DNA of 64,000 nucleotides from Prochlorococcus sp. AG-347-I21 (lineage in GTDB: Bacteria; Cyanobacteriota; Cyanobacteriia; PCC-6307; Cyanobiaceae), in contig QCBP01000001.1 in the NCBI GenBank assembly GCA_003279055.1, positions 124,001 to 188,000 of the forward strand, written 5' to 3'. The notes under the pieces were generated by a model. The model was given only the letters and a program-made list of their open reading frames with translations. It had not been told where the DNA came from and searched no databases. Of this stretch, positions 36,183-46,851 are shown piece by piece. Made by a program: the position numbers and the translations under genes. Position 1 is the first letter of the stretch. Each line of letters starts with the position of its first letter.

Positions 36183-37793
36183 TTAATTTGATTGAGTTAA
36201 TTTATCTTGAGAGGCTTTTATTAAACCTTTAAATAAAGGATGAGGTTTGCCAGGTCGTGATAAAAACTCAGGGTGATATTGACATGCTAAAAAGTATGGA
36301 TGATTTCCTAACTCAATTAACTCAACTAATCTGCCATCTGGTGATGTACCACTAATTTTGTATCCAGAATCTAAAAAACTTTGTTTGTAGTAATTATTAA
36401 ATTCGTATCTATGTCGATGTCTCTCATAAATAACATCCTCATCATATAAGTTTTTCCCAGTTGTATTTTTTGTCAATCTACATGGATAAACTCCAAGTCT
36501 CATTGTCCCACCTAAATCAACTACATCTTCCTGTTCTGGTAATAAATGTATCACTGGATTTGAAGTATTTGGGTCTAGTTCTGAACTAGATGCATCTGGA
36601 AGATTAGCTACATTTCTGGCCCATTCTATAACTGCACATTGCATACCAAGGCACAAACCTAAAAAGGGAATTTTATTTTCTCTTGCGAACTTTATAGCCG
36701 AAATTTTTCCATTTACTCCTCTATTGCCAAATCCCCCAGGTACGACAATTGCATCAACTTCATTTAAGTAAGTTTCTGCTGAATTTTTTTCTATCATTTC
36801 AGCACTTACCCAATGTAAATCTAATAAAGCCTTTTGTTCAATGCATGCATGTCTTAAAGCTTCAACAACAGATAAATATGCATCTCCAAGTTCAATATAT
36901 TTGCCTACAAGGGCAACTTTTATTGGATCTCCAGGATTTCTTAGGTTGTGTATTAGTTGCTCCCAATTTTTTAAATCACATTTTTTATCTTCAAGGTCTA
37001 AATACTTCAGGGTTTCTTTGCATAAACCTTCTTTTTTTAAAGAAAGAGGTACAGAATAAATACTGTCTGCGTCTAAGGCTTCAATTACAGAATTGATATT
37101 GACACCGCAAAAACCACTAAGCTTTTGTTTAAGAGCTTCATTTATAGATTTATCACTTCGGCATACAAGTAAATCTGGCTGAATTCCAATTGATCTTAAT
37201 TCTTTCACTGAATGTTGTGTTGGTTTAGTTTTTATTTCGCCAGAAGTTTTGATGTAAGGAAGTAATGTTACGTGTATGTATGCAACATCGTTCCTATTGA
37301 CATCATTTTTGAATTCTCTTATTGCCTCTAAAAAAGGTAGAGATTCAATATCACCAACTGTTCCACCAATTTCAGTAATAATAATATCTGCATTGCTGTT
37401 AGCGGCTACTCTATGAATCCTTTCTCTAATTTCTCCCGTTATGTGAGGTATTACTTGCACAGTTCCACCGTTATAATTACCTCTTCTTTCTTTATTAATA
37501 ACTGCCTGATAAATAGATCCCGTTGTTACACTATTCAACCTAGTCATTGCAGTATCAGTAAATCTTTCGTAGTGACCTAAATCTAAATCGGTTTCAGCCC
37601 CATCTTCGGTTACAAATACTTCTCCATGTTGAAAAGGGCTCATTGTGCCTGGATCAACATTTAGATATGGATCTAGTTTTAATATTGAAACACTATAGCC
37701 TCTAGACTTTAATAATCTTCCTAAGCTTGCAGCTACAATTCCTTTACCAATGCTAGAAACTACTCCTCCGGTGACAAAAACAAATTTTGACAT
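36183..37793 (-). CDS. pyrG: CTP synthase
   Basis: PyrG aminates UTP to CTP using ATP and glutamine. The 536-residue enzyme has the N-terminal amidoligase domain ([20 protein letters not shown] at residues 6-25, [26 protein letters not shown]) and a C-terminal class I glutaminase domain with the nucleophile C381 in LGLCLGMQC and the HPEF catalytic histidine-glutamate pair near residue 512. The length is standard. The ATG is at 37793. It sits between aspS (75 bp upstream) and queE in a long minus-strand run. Confidence 0.98.
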   Translation of the reverse strand: MSKFVFVTGGVVSSIGKGIVAASLGRLLKSRGYSVSILKLDPYLNVDPGTMSPFQHGEVFVTEDGAETDLDLGHYERFTDTAMTRLNSVTTGSIYQAVINKERRGNYNGGTVQVIPHITGEIRERIHRVAANSNADIIITEIGGTVGDIESLPFLEAIREFKNDVNRNDVAYIHVTLLPYIKTSGEIKTKPTQHSVKELRSIGIQPDLLVCRSDKSINEALKQKLSGFCGVNINSVIEALDADSIYSVPLSLKKEGLCKETLKYLDLEDKKCDLKNWEQLIHNLRNPGDPIKVALVGKYIELGDAYLSVVEALRHACIEQKALLDLHWVSAEMIEKNSAETYLNEVDAIVVPGGFGNRGVNGKISAIKFARENKIPFLGLCLGMQCAVIEWARNVANLPDASSSELDPNTSNPVIHLLPEQEDVVDLGGTMRLGVYPCRLTKNTTGKNLYDEDVIYERHRHRYEFNNYYKQSFLDSGYKISGTSPDGRLVELIELGNHPYFLACQYHPEFLSRPGKPHPLFKGLIKASQDKLTQSN

Positions 37794-37868
37794 TAAATAT
37801 TCTTAATTAAGCACTGCCTCCTTATATTTTATTTAAACAAAAAACTTTTAGAACATCCATATATATTC

Positions 37869-39665
37869 TTATTCATCAATTGTTATTTCAATATCTAATT
37901 CTTTTAATTGTGATTTTGAGACATTTGAAGGCGCATTTGTGAGAAGACATTTTGCTTGTTGATTTTTTGGAAACGCTATTGTTTCTCTGATTGAATCTGC
38001 ACCTATGATCAGCATGGTAATACGATCTAATCCAAACGCTATTCCACCATGAGGAGGAGCACCCATTTCTAAGGCTTCTATTAAAAATCCAAATTTTTCA
38101 TTAATCTCTTTATCAGTAAGTCCTACCGTTTTCAAAACCTCTCTTTGCAAGTTTGCTTCATGAATACGTAAAGAGCCGCCTCCTAATTCCAAGCCATTAA
38201 GAACTAAGTCATAAGCATTTGCTGTAGAGCTCTCAATTTCTTTTTTGAAGTTTTCAGAATCTTTAGATTTTATATTTTTTGGAGAACAAAAAGGATGATG
38301 TAAAGCTTCATATCTATTTTCCTCTTCATTTCTCTCAAACATCGGGAAATCAGTTACCCATAAGAAATTCCATTTACTTTTATCTATTAGATTCAAGTCT
38401 TTTGCGATGTATTGTCTCACTCTATCTAGTGACTGGTTGACAATTTGTTTATCTCCAGCACCCAAGAGGATTAAGTCTCCATCTTTTGCTTCTGTTATTC
38501 TTAAAATATCAACTATATGCTCTTTATTTAGATTATTTTTAATTGCCCCAATAGTCTCAAGCTCATCTCCTTTGACTCTTATAAAGGCCAAACCACCAGC
38601 TCCTGCATCTTGAGCTACTTGGAAGATATCACCTCCTGGTTTAATTCTTACGTTGCTAATACTTAAATTACCTCCTTTGACTGTTATGGATTTTATAGAA
38701 CCTCCAGATTTAATTGCCTTGGTGAAAATATTAAAGCCAATATCACCTAATACTTCTCCTAAATCTTTCAATAACATTTGATATCTAGTATCTGGTCTAT
38801 CAGTGCCGTAATTATCCATTGCTGCTTGCCATGACATTCTTGGAAAAGCACTATCAAAATCAATATTTAATACTTCTTTCCATATTTTTTTTATAAGGCT
38901 TTCATTAAAAGAGATTATTTCTTCTTCACTAATAAAGCTCATTTCAATATCTAATTGCGTAAACTCTGGCTGTCTATCTGCCCTTAAGTCTTCATCACGG
39001 AAACATTTTGCGATTTGATAATACTTATCTAAGCCTCCAACCATTAAAAGTTGTTTAAATAGTTGTGGGGATTGAGGCAGAGCAAAAAATTCTCCATTCG
39101 AAAGACGAGCAGGAACAAGAAAATCGCGAGCGCCTTCTGGAGTTGATTTTGTAAGTAATGGAGTCTCTACTTCTGTAAATCCAAAATTATCAAGAAATTC
39201 TCTAGCAACTTTAATAATCTTATGTCTTGTTTTTAAATTATCTAGTAATTTACCTCTTCTTAAATCAAGGTACCTATATTTTAATCTGAGTTCCTCTTTT
39301 GTATTTTCATAATCATGTATAGATACTGGAAAAGGTAAGTTTTTTTTAATTTGGTTGAGAATTTGCAAATCTTTAACTTTAAGCTCTAACTCTCCAGTAC
39401 TTAAATTTTTATTTATTGAATCTTTTGGCCTTTCATTAATAATTCCGCTAACCATTATTACTGTTTCATTTCTTAGAGTTTCTGCCTGTTTAAATAGATC
39501 TGCACCATCATCAGGGTTAATTGTTATTTGTAGAAATCCACTATGGTCTCTTAAATCAATAAAAATTACACCACCATGATCTCTTCTTCTATCTACCCAT
39601 CCGCATAAATTAACTAATTTACCAATATCTGTATTATTGAGTTCTTTGCAAATTTTGTTTCTCAT
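37869..39665 (-). CDS. aspS: Aspartyl-tRNA synthetase
   Basis: A class II tRNA synthetase of 598 residues. The N-terminal OB-fold anticodon-binding domain ([19 protein letters not shown], about 21-39) is followed by motif 1 ([20 protein letters not shown]), motif 2 ([18 protein letters not shown]), the bacterial GAD insertion in the middle and motif 3 ([13 protein letters not shown] near residue 550). The large bacterial insertion distinguishes it from archaeal-type AspRS. Whether it also charges tRNA-Asn depends on AsnRS or GatCAB elsewhere. The ATG is at 39665, 55 bp after gcvT. Confidence 0.98.
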   Translation of the reverse strand: MRNKICKELNNTDIGKLVNLCGWVDRRRDHGGVIFIDLRDHSGFLQITINPDDGADLFKQAETLRNETVIMVSGIINERPKDSINKNLSTGELELKVKDLQILNQIKKNLPFPVSIHDYENTKEELRLKYRYLDLRRGKLLDNLKTRHKIIKVAREFLDNFGFTEVETPLLTKSTPEGARDFLVPARLSNGEFFALPQSPQLFKQLLMVGGLDKYYQIAKCFRDEDLRADRQPEFTQLDIEMSFISEEEIISFNESLIKKIWKEVLNIDFDSAFPRMSWQAAMDNYGTDRPDTRYQMLLKDLGEVLGDIGFNIFTKAIKSGGSIKSITVKGGNLSISNVRIKPGGDIFQVAQDAGAGGLAFIRVKGDELETIGAIKNNLNKEHIVDILRITEAKDGDLILLGAGDKQIVNQSLDRVRQYIAKDLNLIDKSKWNFLWVTDFPMFERNEEENRYEALHHPFCSPKNIKSKDSENFKKEIESSTANAYDLVLNGLELGGGSLRIHEANLQREVLKTVGLTDKEINEKFGFLIEALEMGAPPHGGIAFGLDRITMLIIGADSIRETIAFPKNQQAKCLLTNAPSNVSKSQLKELDIEITIDE

Positions 39666-39720
39666 CTAAGTATGGTTTATTTATCAATAACTTATAATAA
39701 TTCTTTAAGGGTAAATTTAG

Positions 39721-40833
39721 TTAATAATTTTTTTTATAAAACGCTCTCTTTGTTATTAATCCTTTGTAGTTTTTGCCTCTTATTGATATTTGAACTTCAT
39801 TATTTATTAAGGCATGCGAAGTATTGATATATGCAAAAGCTATAGCTTGTTGTTTAGTTGGAGACCAACTGCCGCTTGTGATAGTCCCAATATTTTCTTC
39901 ACCTTTAAGAACTGCGCAACCTTTTCTTCCTATTGCTTTACCTTCTATAGAGAGACCAACTAACTTTTTTTGAATACCTAATCTTGACTGCTCTTCAAGA
40001 AATCTTCTTCCAAAGAATTCGTGATTATTTTCTAGATGTACTAGCCAGCCTAACCCTGCTTCATATGGAGAAGTTTCTTCATTTATGTCTTGACCATAAA
40101 GATGCATGCCTGCTTCTAGTCTAAGAGTATCTCTAGCTCCTAAACCACAAGGTGCAACATTTTTGGAAATTGAGAAATCCCATAAATTAATTGCTGCTTT
40201 TTTAGATAAAAGTATTTCTAGACCATTTTCCCCTGTATATCCTGTCTTTGAAAAGAAAATTTTTTCTTTAGGCGAAATATGTTCAAAAATTTTATATTCG
40301 CATCCAAAGTTAGGGATATTTGAGATCGAAGATTTAATCCATTCTTCAAATAAATCGAATGAGTTTTTTCCCTGTAGTGCTAAAAGTACTTTGTCTTTTT
40401 TAAAGTTTGTTATCGAAATTTCATATTTATTTAAATTATTTTTTATCCACTCAAAATCTTCTTCATATCTGCTTGCATTAACTATTAACAATAATTCTGA
40501 CATGTCTTTTTCTTGTATACCAAGGTCATAAATTATTAAGTCATCTATTATTCCTCCTTTATCATTGAGCATTACTGTATAAAGCCCCTGACCTTCAGAA
40601 AATGAGTATAAATTAGTAGGAAAAAGTTTTTGAATATAATCTTTTGGATTGATTCCCTTAACAGATATCACGCCCATGTGAGAAATATCAAATAATCCTG
40701 CTGAAGATCTAACTGATTCATGTTCTTTAATTAATCCTGAAAATGATATGGGCATTTCCCAACCTGCAAAATCCACTAATTTTGCATTGGATTCAACATA
40801 TTTTGAATATAGAGGACTTTTTAGCAAATCCAT
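39721..40833 (-). CDS. gcvT: Glycine cleavage system T protein (aminomethyltransferase)
   Basis: GcvT transfers the aminomethyl group from lipoylated GcvH to tetrahydrofolate, giving 5,10-methylene-THF and ammonia. The 370-residue protein starts near HxxxxKxVxFAGW-type sequence (here [12 protein letters not shown]), with [26 protein letters not shown] and [14 protein letters not shown], which contains the conserved substrate-site aspartate. The C-terminal [11 protein letters not shown] segment is also typical. The ATG is at 40833. It is unlinked to gcvH-gcvP, which lie about 18 kb away on the other strand, and sits instead between speB and aspS. Confidence 0.97.
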   Translation of the reverse strand: MDLLKSPLYSKYVESNAKLVDFAGWEMPISFSGLIKEHESVRSSAGLFDISHMGVISVKGINPKDYIQKLFPTNLYSFSEGQGLYTVMLNDKGGIIDDLIIYDLGIQEKDMSELLLIVNASRYEEDFEWIKNNLNKYEISITNFKKDKVLLALQGKNSFDLFEEWIKSSISNIPNFGCEYKIFEHISPKEKIFFSKTGYTGENGLEILLSKKAAINLWDFSISKNVAPCGLGARDTLRLEAGMHLYGQDINEETSPYEAGLGWLVHLENNHEFFGRRFLEEQSRLGIQKKLVGLSIEGKAIGRKGCAVLKGEENIGTITSGSWSPTKQQAIAFAYINTSHALINNEVQISIRGKNYKGLITKRAFYKKNY

Positions 40834-40882
40834 GAAATATTTAGTTTATTTTAGTATTTTTATACTGTAGTTTAGAAATTTT

Positions 40883-41764
40883 TTATTGCATATTTTCTAA
40901 TGACAAAATTAATCCTCGAAGTACTTTGGCTGCAACTATGCTACTGACTCCGCTTTTATCAATTTCTGGAGATAATTCCACAATATCTGAAGCCACAATT
41001 CTAAAGTCTTTTAAAGTTTTCAGTATTTCTTCAAAATCATTCCAAAAAAAACCTCCCGGTTCTGGAGTACCCGTCCCTGCTAATAAACTGGGATCAAACC
41101 AATCTAAATCTATTGTTAAATAGATTGGAGACATAGCGAATGGTAGAAGAGCTTGTTTTAACTCATGTGCATTTCCGCCTGGAGAAAAGTTAACCAATTG
41201 TTTGTTGTTATACATAATTTCAAATTCTTTCTTAGTCCCACTTCTAATTCCTACTTGCAAAATTTTCTTTTCAGGTAGTACTTCTAAGCATCTTTTCATA
41301 GTACAAGCATGACTATGTTCATTTCCTATATATGATTCTCTTAAATCTGCATGAGCATCAAGTTGAACTAATATCAAATCTGGATATTTTTTTACTAATG
41401 CTTCAATAGCACCTCTTGTAATGGAGTGTTCGCCTCCAAGCATAATAGGACTAAGGCGTTTACTAATTAAATAATTTGTTGCTGATTTAACTGATTCAAT
41501 AACGGACTTTGAGTCATTTTTATCAATTAATATTGATCCAAAATCAACATACATAATATCCTCTAAGTCTTTTTTTATTTTTGGACAATATGTTTCTAAA
41601 CAAGTACTGACTTGTCTTATTGCTTCTGGACCAAATCTTGCTCCTGGTTTAAACGAACATGTTCCGTCATAATTAACTCCAAATATACCAATTGAGCAAT
41701 TCTCAGGACTTCTTTTTGCTCCCATATAAATTGCATTTTCGTTATCAAATAAATTTTTTGTCAT
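40883..41764 (-). CDS. speB: Agmatinase-type ureohydrolase
   Basis: A binuclear-manganese ureohydrolase of 293 residues. The metal ligands are H113 (GGEHS), the D136-AHAD cluster (VQLDAHADLR) and D219/D221 (TIDLDWFDP). The PGARFGPEAIR loop and the GTGTPEPGG loop are typical of agmatinases. Agmatinase makes putrescine and urea, and its neighbour speE (1 bp upstream) converts putrescine to spermidine, which supports this substrate. Arginase, guanidinobutyrase and guanidine hydrolase are relatives that sequence alone does not fully rule out; the N-terminal extension I associate with guanidine hydrolases is not present. The ATG is at 41764. Confidence 0.9.
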   Translation of the reverse strand: MTKNLFDNENAIYMGAKRSPENCSIGIFGVNYDGTCSFKPGARFGPEAIRQVSTCLETYCPKIKKDLEDIMYVDFGSILIDKNDSKSVIESVKSATNYLISKRLSPIMLGGEHSITRGAIEALVKKYPDLILVQLDAHADLRESYIGNEHSHACTMKRCLEVLPEKKILQVGIRSGTKKEFEIMYNNKQLVNFSPGGNAHELKQALLPFAMSPIYLTIDLDWFDPSLLAGTGTPEPGGFFWNDFEEILKTLKDFRIVASDIVELSPEIDKSGVSSIVAAKVLRGLILSLENMQ

Positions 41765-41765
41765 C

Positions 41766-42617
41766 TTATGAATCTAGTTCTTTTACAATTTTATTTGGCA
41801 TCATTTTGAATGCTGCATTTTGAAAATTTAAATTCCAAATTTCACATCCTTTTTCTATTTTTAGCGCTTCATCATAATTTTGCTTTGATAAATTTAGATC
41901 TTCTGAAGAAGCGAATGTCCAACTCCAAATCCCGCTTGGATATATAGGCACAAAGGAATACATAGTTTCAGAAACTTTAAATATATTTTTTAGGGTTTTT
42001 AAAATATTTATGTGAATATTTTTAAAGGATTCAGGAGATTCGCTTTGCGTTGCTAATATCCCCTTTGGTGTAAGTATTCTTTTACATTCTTTATAAAAAG
42101 AATCTGAAAATAATAAATTTGAAAATTCTGAGGGATCTGAACAGTCTACAAATATGATGTCGTAATAATTATCTCTTGTTTTTTTTACCCATTTAACACC
42201 ATCATCAATATGTATTTCTAATCTTTTGTCATTCCATGCTTCGCCTCCAATTTCTTTTAGAAATTTTTTAGATATTTTGATTACCTCCTCATCAATTTCT
42301 ACTAGATCAATTTTTGATATTTGAGAATATTTAACGCATTCTCTTGCAGTACCACCGTCACCACCACCAATAATTAGTATATTAGATTTTTCGTCAATGC
42401 TACTTAATGCAGGATGCACAAGACACTCATGATAATATTTCTCGTCTTTTAATGATGTCATCCAGCAACCATCTAACATTAATGCTTTACCATAATATTC
42501 ATTTTCAATAACAATAATTTCTTGATATTTTGAGGTTTTTTTAATTAAAATTTCACCATTTAGGCCAAATCTTGAGCCTTTATGATATTCATCCATCCAT
42601 GTTTTAATATTTGTCAT
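41766..42617 (-). CDS. speE: Spermidine synthase
   Basis: SpeE transfers an aminopropyl group from decarboxylated SAM to putrescine. The 283-residue protein carries the motif GGGDGGTARECVKY (about residue 84), LVEIDEEVI and the acidic IFVDCSDPSEF segment with the catalytic aspartate. The early substrate-loop EYYGKALMLDGCWMTSLKDE and PALSSIDEKSNILII are typical. The ATG at 42617 overlaps the mazG stop by 4 bp, and speB starts 1 bp after its stop, so mazG-speE-speB is almost certainly one transcript with coupled translation. Confidence 0.96.
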   Translation of the reverse strand: MTNIKTWMDEYHKGSRFGLNGEILIKKTSKYQEIIVIENEYYGKALMLDGCWMTSLKDEKYYHECLVHPALSSIDEKSNILIIGGGDGGTARECVKYSQISKIDLVEIDEEVIKISKKFLKEIGGEAWNDKRLEIHIDDGVKWVKKTRDNYYDIIFVDCSDPSEFSNLLFSDSFYKECKRILTPKGILATQSESPESFKNIHINILKTLKNIFKVSETMYSFVPIYPSGIWSWTFASSEDLNLSKQNYDEALKIEKGCEIWNLNFQNAAFKMMPNKIVKELDS

Positions 42618-43468
42618 TTGCTTTTAGGAATTTTTCCTGCCAGTTTTTGCTTGGCGATTTGCCAAAGCCCTTGAAATTCTTTGGGAGTTTGTTTTTTAAT
42701 ATTATCTCCTGCGTACTCTTCGACGATTGAAAATCTGTCTAAAAATTTTATATTAGTTTGTTGAAGAGCTGACTCAGGATTTATTTTTAAAAAGTTTGAG
42801 AGATTTAGAAGTGTAAAGTAAATATCCCCAAATTCATTTTTTATATCTAAATCATTTTTGCATTTAATTGCCTCTTTTAATTCATTTATCTCTTCTTCTA
42901 ACTTTTTAAAAATCTCATCAGTACTTTCCCACTTGAAACCAAGTTCTTTAACAACATTTGTGATTTTATCTGTACCAATTGTTGGAGGTAAATTTTTAAT
43001 TTTCAAATTTAAATTTCTACTAATTGAAGATTTCAAATGAGGGACTTTTTTTTCTAAATTTTTTATATTTTCCCAAATCTGTTGTGATTTTTTTAGTGAT
43101 ACTTTTTCTTTTTTGTTAAAAATATATGGATGTCTATTAATAATTTTCTTATTTAGATTTTTTATAACATCATTTAGTGCAAATTCTTTTTCTTCGTAAC
43201 CGATCTCAGCATGAAGCATTACTTGTAATAAAAGATCTCCTAACTCTTCACATATGTTATCTGCATTTTTTTCATATATTGCATTTATAAATTCGTTACT
43301 TTCTTCATACAAAAATGGGATTAATGATATATGAGACTGTATTTTTTGCCATGGGCAGCCCCAAGTTTTATCTTTTAATGCCTTGATATTAGATATTAAG
43401 ATTTTAAAACTATTTATGGTCTCTAAATCGGAATTGTTTTCCAATTTATATCTATTGTTTGAGGACAT
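42614..43468 (-). CDS. mazG: Nucleoside triphosphate pyrophosphohydrolase MazG
   Basis: MazG hydrolyses (d)NTPs, and in some bacteria affects ppGpp levels, to their monophosphates. The 284-residue form from ATG 43468 has two MazG helical domains in tandem: the first with TWGCPWQKIQSH and EESNEFINAIYE plus EELGDLLLQVMLHAEI, the second with KLEEEINELKEAI and EFGDIYFTLLNLSNF. The acidic EExxE and ExxD residues that bind Mg are present in each. A TTG at 43501 would add 11 residues. It is the first gene of the long minus-strand run and lies divergent from tRNA-Val. Confidence 0.93.
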   Translation of the reverse strand: MSSNNRYKLENNSDLETINSFKILISNIKALKDKTWGCPWQKIQSHISLIPFLYEESNEFINAIYEKNADNICEELGDLLLQVMLHAEIGYEEKEFALNDVIKNLNKKIINRHPYIFNKKEKVSLKKSQQIWENIKNLEKKVPHLKSSISRNLNLKIKNLPPTIGTDKITNVVKELGFKWESTDEIFKKLEEEINELKEAIKCKNDLDIKNEFGDIYFTLLNLSNFLKINPESALQQTNIKFLDRFSIVEEYAGDNIKKQTPKEFQGLWQIAKQKLAGKIPKSK

Positions 43469-43566
43469 AGGATATATTTTATTAATTAAATTTTGCCTCA
43501 ATCATGAAATATTTAAATACTTAGTATAAATTTTTCAACTTCATCTATTAGAATAGTTTATTATAA

Positions 43567-43638
<72 letters not shown>

Positions 43639-43653
43639 TTTATTATTTTTCTA

Positions 43654-43995
43654 ATGACTGAGATCGTCAATCTTTCAATCAGTCAAAGCGCTGCTTCAGA
43701 ACTATCTAGGCAAGCTTCTTTTGGAGGTTCTCCAGGAGTAATGTCTATTGATTTGGTAGAGGATAAAAATTGTTCCGAAGGATGGATGCATATTAAATTA
43801 AGGCCAGGTACATGTAATGGATCCCCTATCTCAAGAACTGAAGGAGTAACTTTATACGCGGATATAAAAAAGTTTAATTTACTCAAAGATTTAAAATTAG
43901 ATTATTACGGTGATTTGAGCGGCGGTGGATTTCTTATTTCAACACCAAAAAATGCAAAACGATGTTCTTGTGGTGCTGGCTTCAAACTTTTGTAG
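43654..43995 (+). CDS. IscA/HesB-family iron-sulfur assembly protein
   Basis: An A-type Fe-S carrier of 113 residues. The ATG at 43654, 15 bp after the tRNA, is chosen because the frame's earlier start lies inside the tRNA. The three cluster-binding cysteines of the family are C54 (PGTCNGSP), C104 and C106 (KRCSCGAGF), with the GGGFLISTPKN strand preceding them as in IscA/SufA. The first cysteine's surroundings are less typical than the usual GCSG. It may deliver clusters to Fe-S enzymes such as AcnB and QueE; that is inference. Confidence 0.88.
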   Translation: MTEIVNLSISQSAASELSRQASFGGSPGVMSIDLVEDKNCSEGWMHIKLRPGTCNGSPISRTEGVTLYADIKKFNLLKDLKLDYYGDLSGGGFLISTPKNAKRCSCGAGFKLL

Positions 43996-44057
43996 AATGG
44001 ACGTGTCTTTTTTTGCAAACTAATATTATTTTCATTAATTGACTGCTCTCAAGATAA

Positions 44058-44076
44058 AATAAACAAAAAGTTTATT
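44058..44076 (+). repeat. AT-rich inverted repeat before valS
   Basis: AATAAAC (44058-44064) and GTTTATT (44070-44076) are perfect 7-bp arms with an AAAAA loop, 16 bp before the valS ATG. The stem is weak (one GC pair). It could be a leader structure of valS or chance in AT-rich DNA; no T-box anti-terminator features are present. Confidence 0.3.
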
Positions 44077-44092
44077 GAAGTAAAATTTGCAC

Positions 44093-46849
44093 ATGACAGA
44101 GATGAATGATCAATTATCTTTAGAGAATTATTCACCTTTTGAAGTAGAGAAAAAGTGGCAAGAAAAATGGGAAAGTCTCAGGGCGTTTAGTCCTAACCCT
44201 GAGGATGATGGGGAGCCTTTTTGTGTTGTTATACCGCCACCAAATGTAACTGGATCTTTGCATATGGGGCATGCATTTAATACGGCTTTGATAGATGTTG
44301 TAGTTCGTTTCCAAAGACTTTTAGGTAAGAATGTTTTGTGTTTACCAGGAACTGATCATGCTTCAATAGCTGTTCAAACTATTCTCGAAAAACAATTAAA
44401 AAGTGAAGGCAAAACAAGCGAGGATATTGGAAGAGATGAATTTCTTAAAAGAGCATGGAACTGGAAAGAACAAAGTGGTGGAAGAATAGTTTCTCAATTA
44501 AAAAGGATAGGATATTCAGTTGACTGGACTAGAGAAAGATTTACTCTTGATCAAAAATTAAATGAAGCAGTTATTGAGGCTTTTAATATTCTCCATAAAA
44601 AGAATTTAATTTATAGAGGCGAATATTTGGTTAATTGGTGCCCGGAATCTCAATCTGCTGTAAGTGATCTTGAAGTTGAAATGCAAGAAGTAAATGGTCA
44701 TTTATGGCATTTTAAATATCCTTTAATTTCTGAAAGTGGTGAACAGTTAGATAAATTCTTAGAAGTTGCAACAACAAGACCAGAAACTCTTTTGGGTGAT
44801 ACTGCTGTGGCAGTTAATCCTGATGATGATAGATATAAAGAATTTATTGGTGTCAAAGTAAAAGTCCCTTTTGTTGATAGAGAAATACCTATTATTGCTG
44901 ATTCACATGTTGATAAAGATTTTGGTACTGGTTGTGTAAAGGTTACTCCAGCCCATGATCCAAATGATTTTGCAATAGGAAAAAGGCATAGTTTAAAACA
45001 GATTAATGTAATGAACAAAGATGGAACTTTAAACATTAATGCAGGTATTTTTCAAAATTTAGACAGATATGAGGCTAGAAAGAAAATTATCAAAGAATTG
45101 GATAACTTAGGCCTTTTGACAAAGATAGAGGATTATAAACATACTGTTCCTTTTTCTGATAGAGGTAAGGTGCCAATTGAACCTCTATTGTCAACACAAT
45201 GGTTTTTGAAAATGGATGATATATCACAAAGATGTCTTAATGAAATTGATTCTAAAAAACCATCGTTTATTCCTCCACGCTGGGAGAAAGTTTATAAGGA
45301 TTGGTTAGAGAATATTAATGATTGGTGTATTAGTCGGCAACTGTGGTGGGGGCACCAAATACCGGCATGGTATGTTTTAGATGACTCTCAAGACTCAATA
45401 GAACAAAATACTCCATATATCGTTGCAAGAAATGAAGAAGATGCCTTAATCGAAGCTAATAAAAAATTTGGATTAAATATTAAATTAGTTCGTGATAAAG
45501 ATGTTTTGGATACATGGTTTTCAAGTGGTTTATGGCCTTTCTCAACCCTTGGTTGGCCAAATACAAATGATCCGGATTTTAAAAAATGGTATCCAAATAA
45601 TGTTCTTGTTACTGGTTTCGATATTATTTTCTTCTGGGTGGCCAGAATGACAATGATGGGCAATACTTTTACGAATAATATTCCTTTTAAGGATGTTTAT
45701 ATTCATGGTCTAGTTCGAGATGAAAACAATAAAAAAATGAGTAAAAGTTCAGGTAATGGTATTGATCCAATACTATTAATTGATAAATATGGTTCTGATG
45801 CTCTAAGATTTGCTTTAATTCGAGAAGTTGCAGGCGCTGGACAAGATATCCGGCTTGATTTTGATAGGAAAAAAGATACATCTTCAACTGTTGAAGCTTC
45901 AAGAAATTTTGCGAATAAGTTATGGAATGCAACTAAATTTGTTTTAATTAATAAAACTTCTAACAATAATTATTTGCTTAATGAGAGTGATGAAATTTCG
46001 TTAGATTTATGTGATAAGTGGATTTTATCGAAATTAAATCAGGTAAATACAAAAGTCGCTGCTTTATTGAAAGAATATAAATTGGGAGAATCTGCGAAAC
46101 TTCTATATGAATTTGCTTGGAATGATTTTTGTGACTGGTATGTAGAGTTTGCTAAACAAAGATTTAATAATAAAGGGACTAAAAATAGAAAAATATCTGA
46201 AAAAGTTTTAATAAAAGTGCTCAATGATATTTTGGTAATGATTCATCCTTTTATGCCGCATATTACTGAGGAACTTTGGCATGTACTGCAACTAAAACCA
46301 GATAATGCATTATTATCTCTTCAAAAATGGCCAATTCATGAAAATAAATTTGTAGATAATAAGCTTGATAATTCCTTTCAGCAACTCTTTGAAATTATTA
46401 GGCTGATTAGAAATTTGAGAGCTGAATTAGGTCTTAAGCCATCAGAAAAAGGTCCTGTATATTTAATTTCAGACAATGATGAATTGATTGATTTTTTAAA
46501 AACTTTAGTTGACGATATTCAAACTTTAACTAAATCTTCTGAAGTATTTATTTTTAAAACTAATGCTGTTGATAAAAAAGAGTTTGCTAAATCTTTTTCT
46601 GGGATAATTAGTGATTTAGAGGTTTACTTACCTTTTCAGGATTTTGTAAATATAGATTCATTAAAGGAAAGGTTAACCAAGGACTTAAAAAAGGTGACTA
46701 TTGAATTAGAAAATTTAAATAAGAGATTATCTAATAAAAATTTTGTTGATAAGGCTCCAAAAGATGTTGTAGATGAATGCAGATTTAAATTAAATGAGGG
46801 TTCGGTGCAAAAGGAGAGAATTACTAAAAAACTCCAACTTTTGAATTGA
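44093..46849 (+). CDS. valS: Valyl-tRNA synthetase
   Basis: A class Ia synthetase of 918 residues from the ATG at 44093; a TTG at 44087 or the ATG at 44102 are the alternatives. HIGH motif: PPPNVTGSLHMGH at residues 48-60. KMSKS motif: NKKMSKSSGNGIDP near residue 550. The CP1 editing domain carries TTRPETLLGDTAVAVNP, and a C-terminal coiled coil rich in K, E and L (about 860-918) is characteristic of bacterial ValRS. The upstream gene is an IscA-like protein and then tRNA-Val(UAC). It is followed by a VTT-domain gene only 2 bp after its stop. Confidence 0.98.
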   Translation: MTEMNDQLSLENYSPFEVEKKWQEKWESLRAFSPNPEDDGEPFCVVIPPPNVTGSLHMGHAFNTALIDVVVRFQRLLGKNVLCLPGTDHASIAVQTILEKQLKSEGKTSEDIGRDEFLKRAWNWKEQSGGRIVSQLKRIGYSVDWTRERFTLDQKLNEAVIEAFNILHKKNLIYRGEYLVNWCPESQSAVSDLEVEMQEVNGHLWHFKYPLISESGEQLDKFLEVATTRPETLLGDTAVAVNPDDDRYKEFIGVKVKVPFVDREIPIIADSHVDKDFGTGCVKVTPAHDPNDFAIGKRHSLKQINVMNKDGTLNINAGIFQNLDRYEARKKIIKELDNLGLLTKIEDYKHTVPFSDRGKVPIEPLLSTQWFLKMDDISQRCLNEIDSKKPSFIPPRWEKVYKDWLENINDWCISRQLWWGHQIPAWYVLDDSQDSIEQNTPYIVARNEEDALIEANKKFGLNIKLVRDKDVLDTWFSSGLWPFSTLGWPNTNDPDFKKWYPNNVLVTGFDIIFFWVARMTMMGNTFTNNIPFKDVYIHGLVRDENNKKMSKSSGNGIDPILLIDKYGSDALRFALIREVAGAGQDIRLDFDRKKDTSSTVEASRNFANKLWNATKFVLINKTSNNNYLLNESDEISLDLCDKWILSKLNQVNTKVAALLKEYKLGESAKLLYEFAWNDFCDWYVEFAKQRFNNKGTKNRKISEKVLIKVLNDILVMIHPFMPHITEELWHVLQLKPDNALLSLQKWPIHENKFVDNKLDNSFQQLFEIIRLIRNLRAELGLKPSEKGPVYLISDNDELIDFLKTLVDDIQTLTKSSEVFIFKTNAVDKKEFAKSFSGIISDLEVYLPFQDFVNIDSLKERLTKDLKKVTIELENLNKRLSNKNFVDKAPKDVVDECRFKLNEGSVQKERITKKLQLLN

Positions 46850-46851
46850 GA

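Noticed and set aside
40106-40531. 141-residue plus-strand frame antisense to gcvT
   Set aside because: Entirely inside gcvT and explained by its codon pattern.
43654-44092. T-box or similar leader controlling valS
   Set aside because: The 97-bp gap before valS has only a weak AT hairpin and no T-box consensus; T-boxes are also not expected in cyanobacteria.
44698-45036. 112-residue minus-strand frame inside valS
   Set aside because: Antisense to the editing domain of valS; no independent support.
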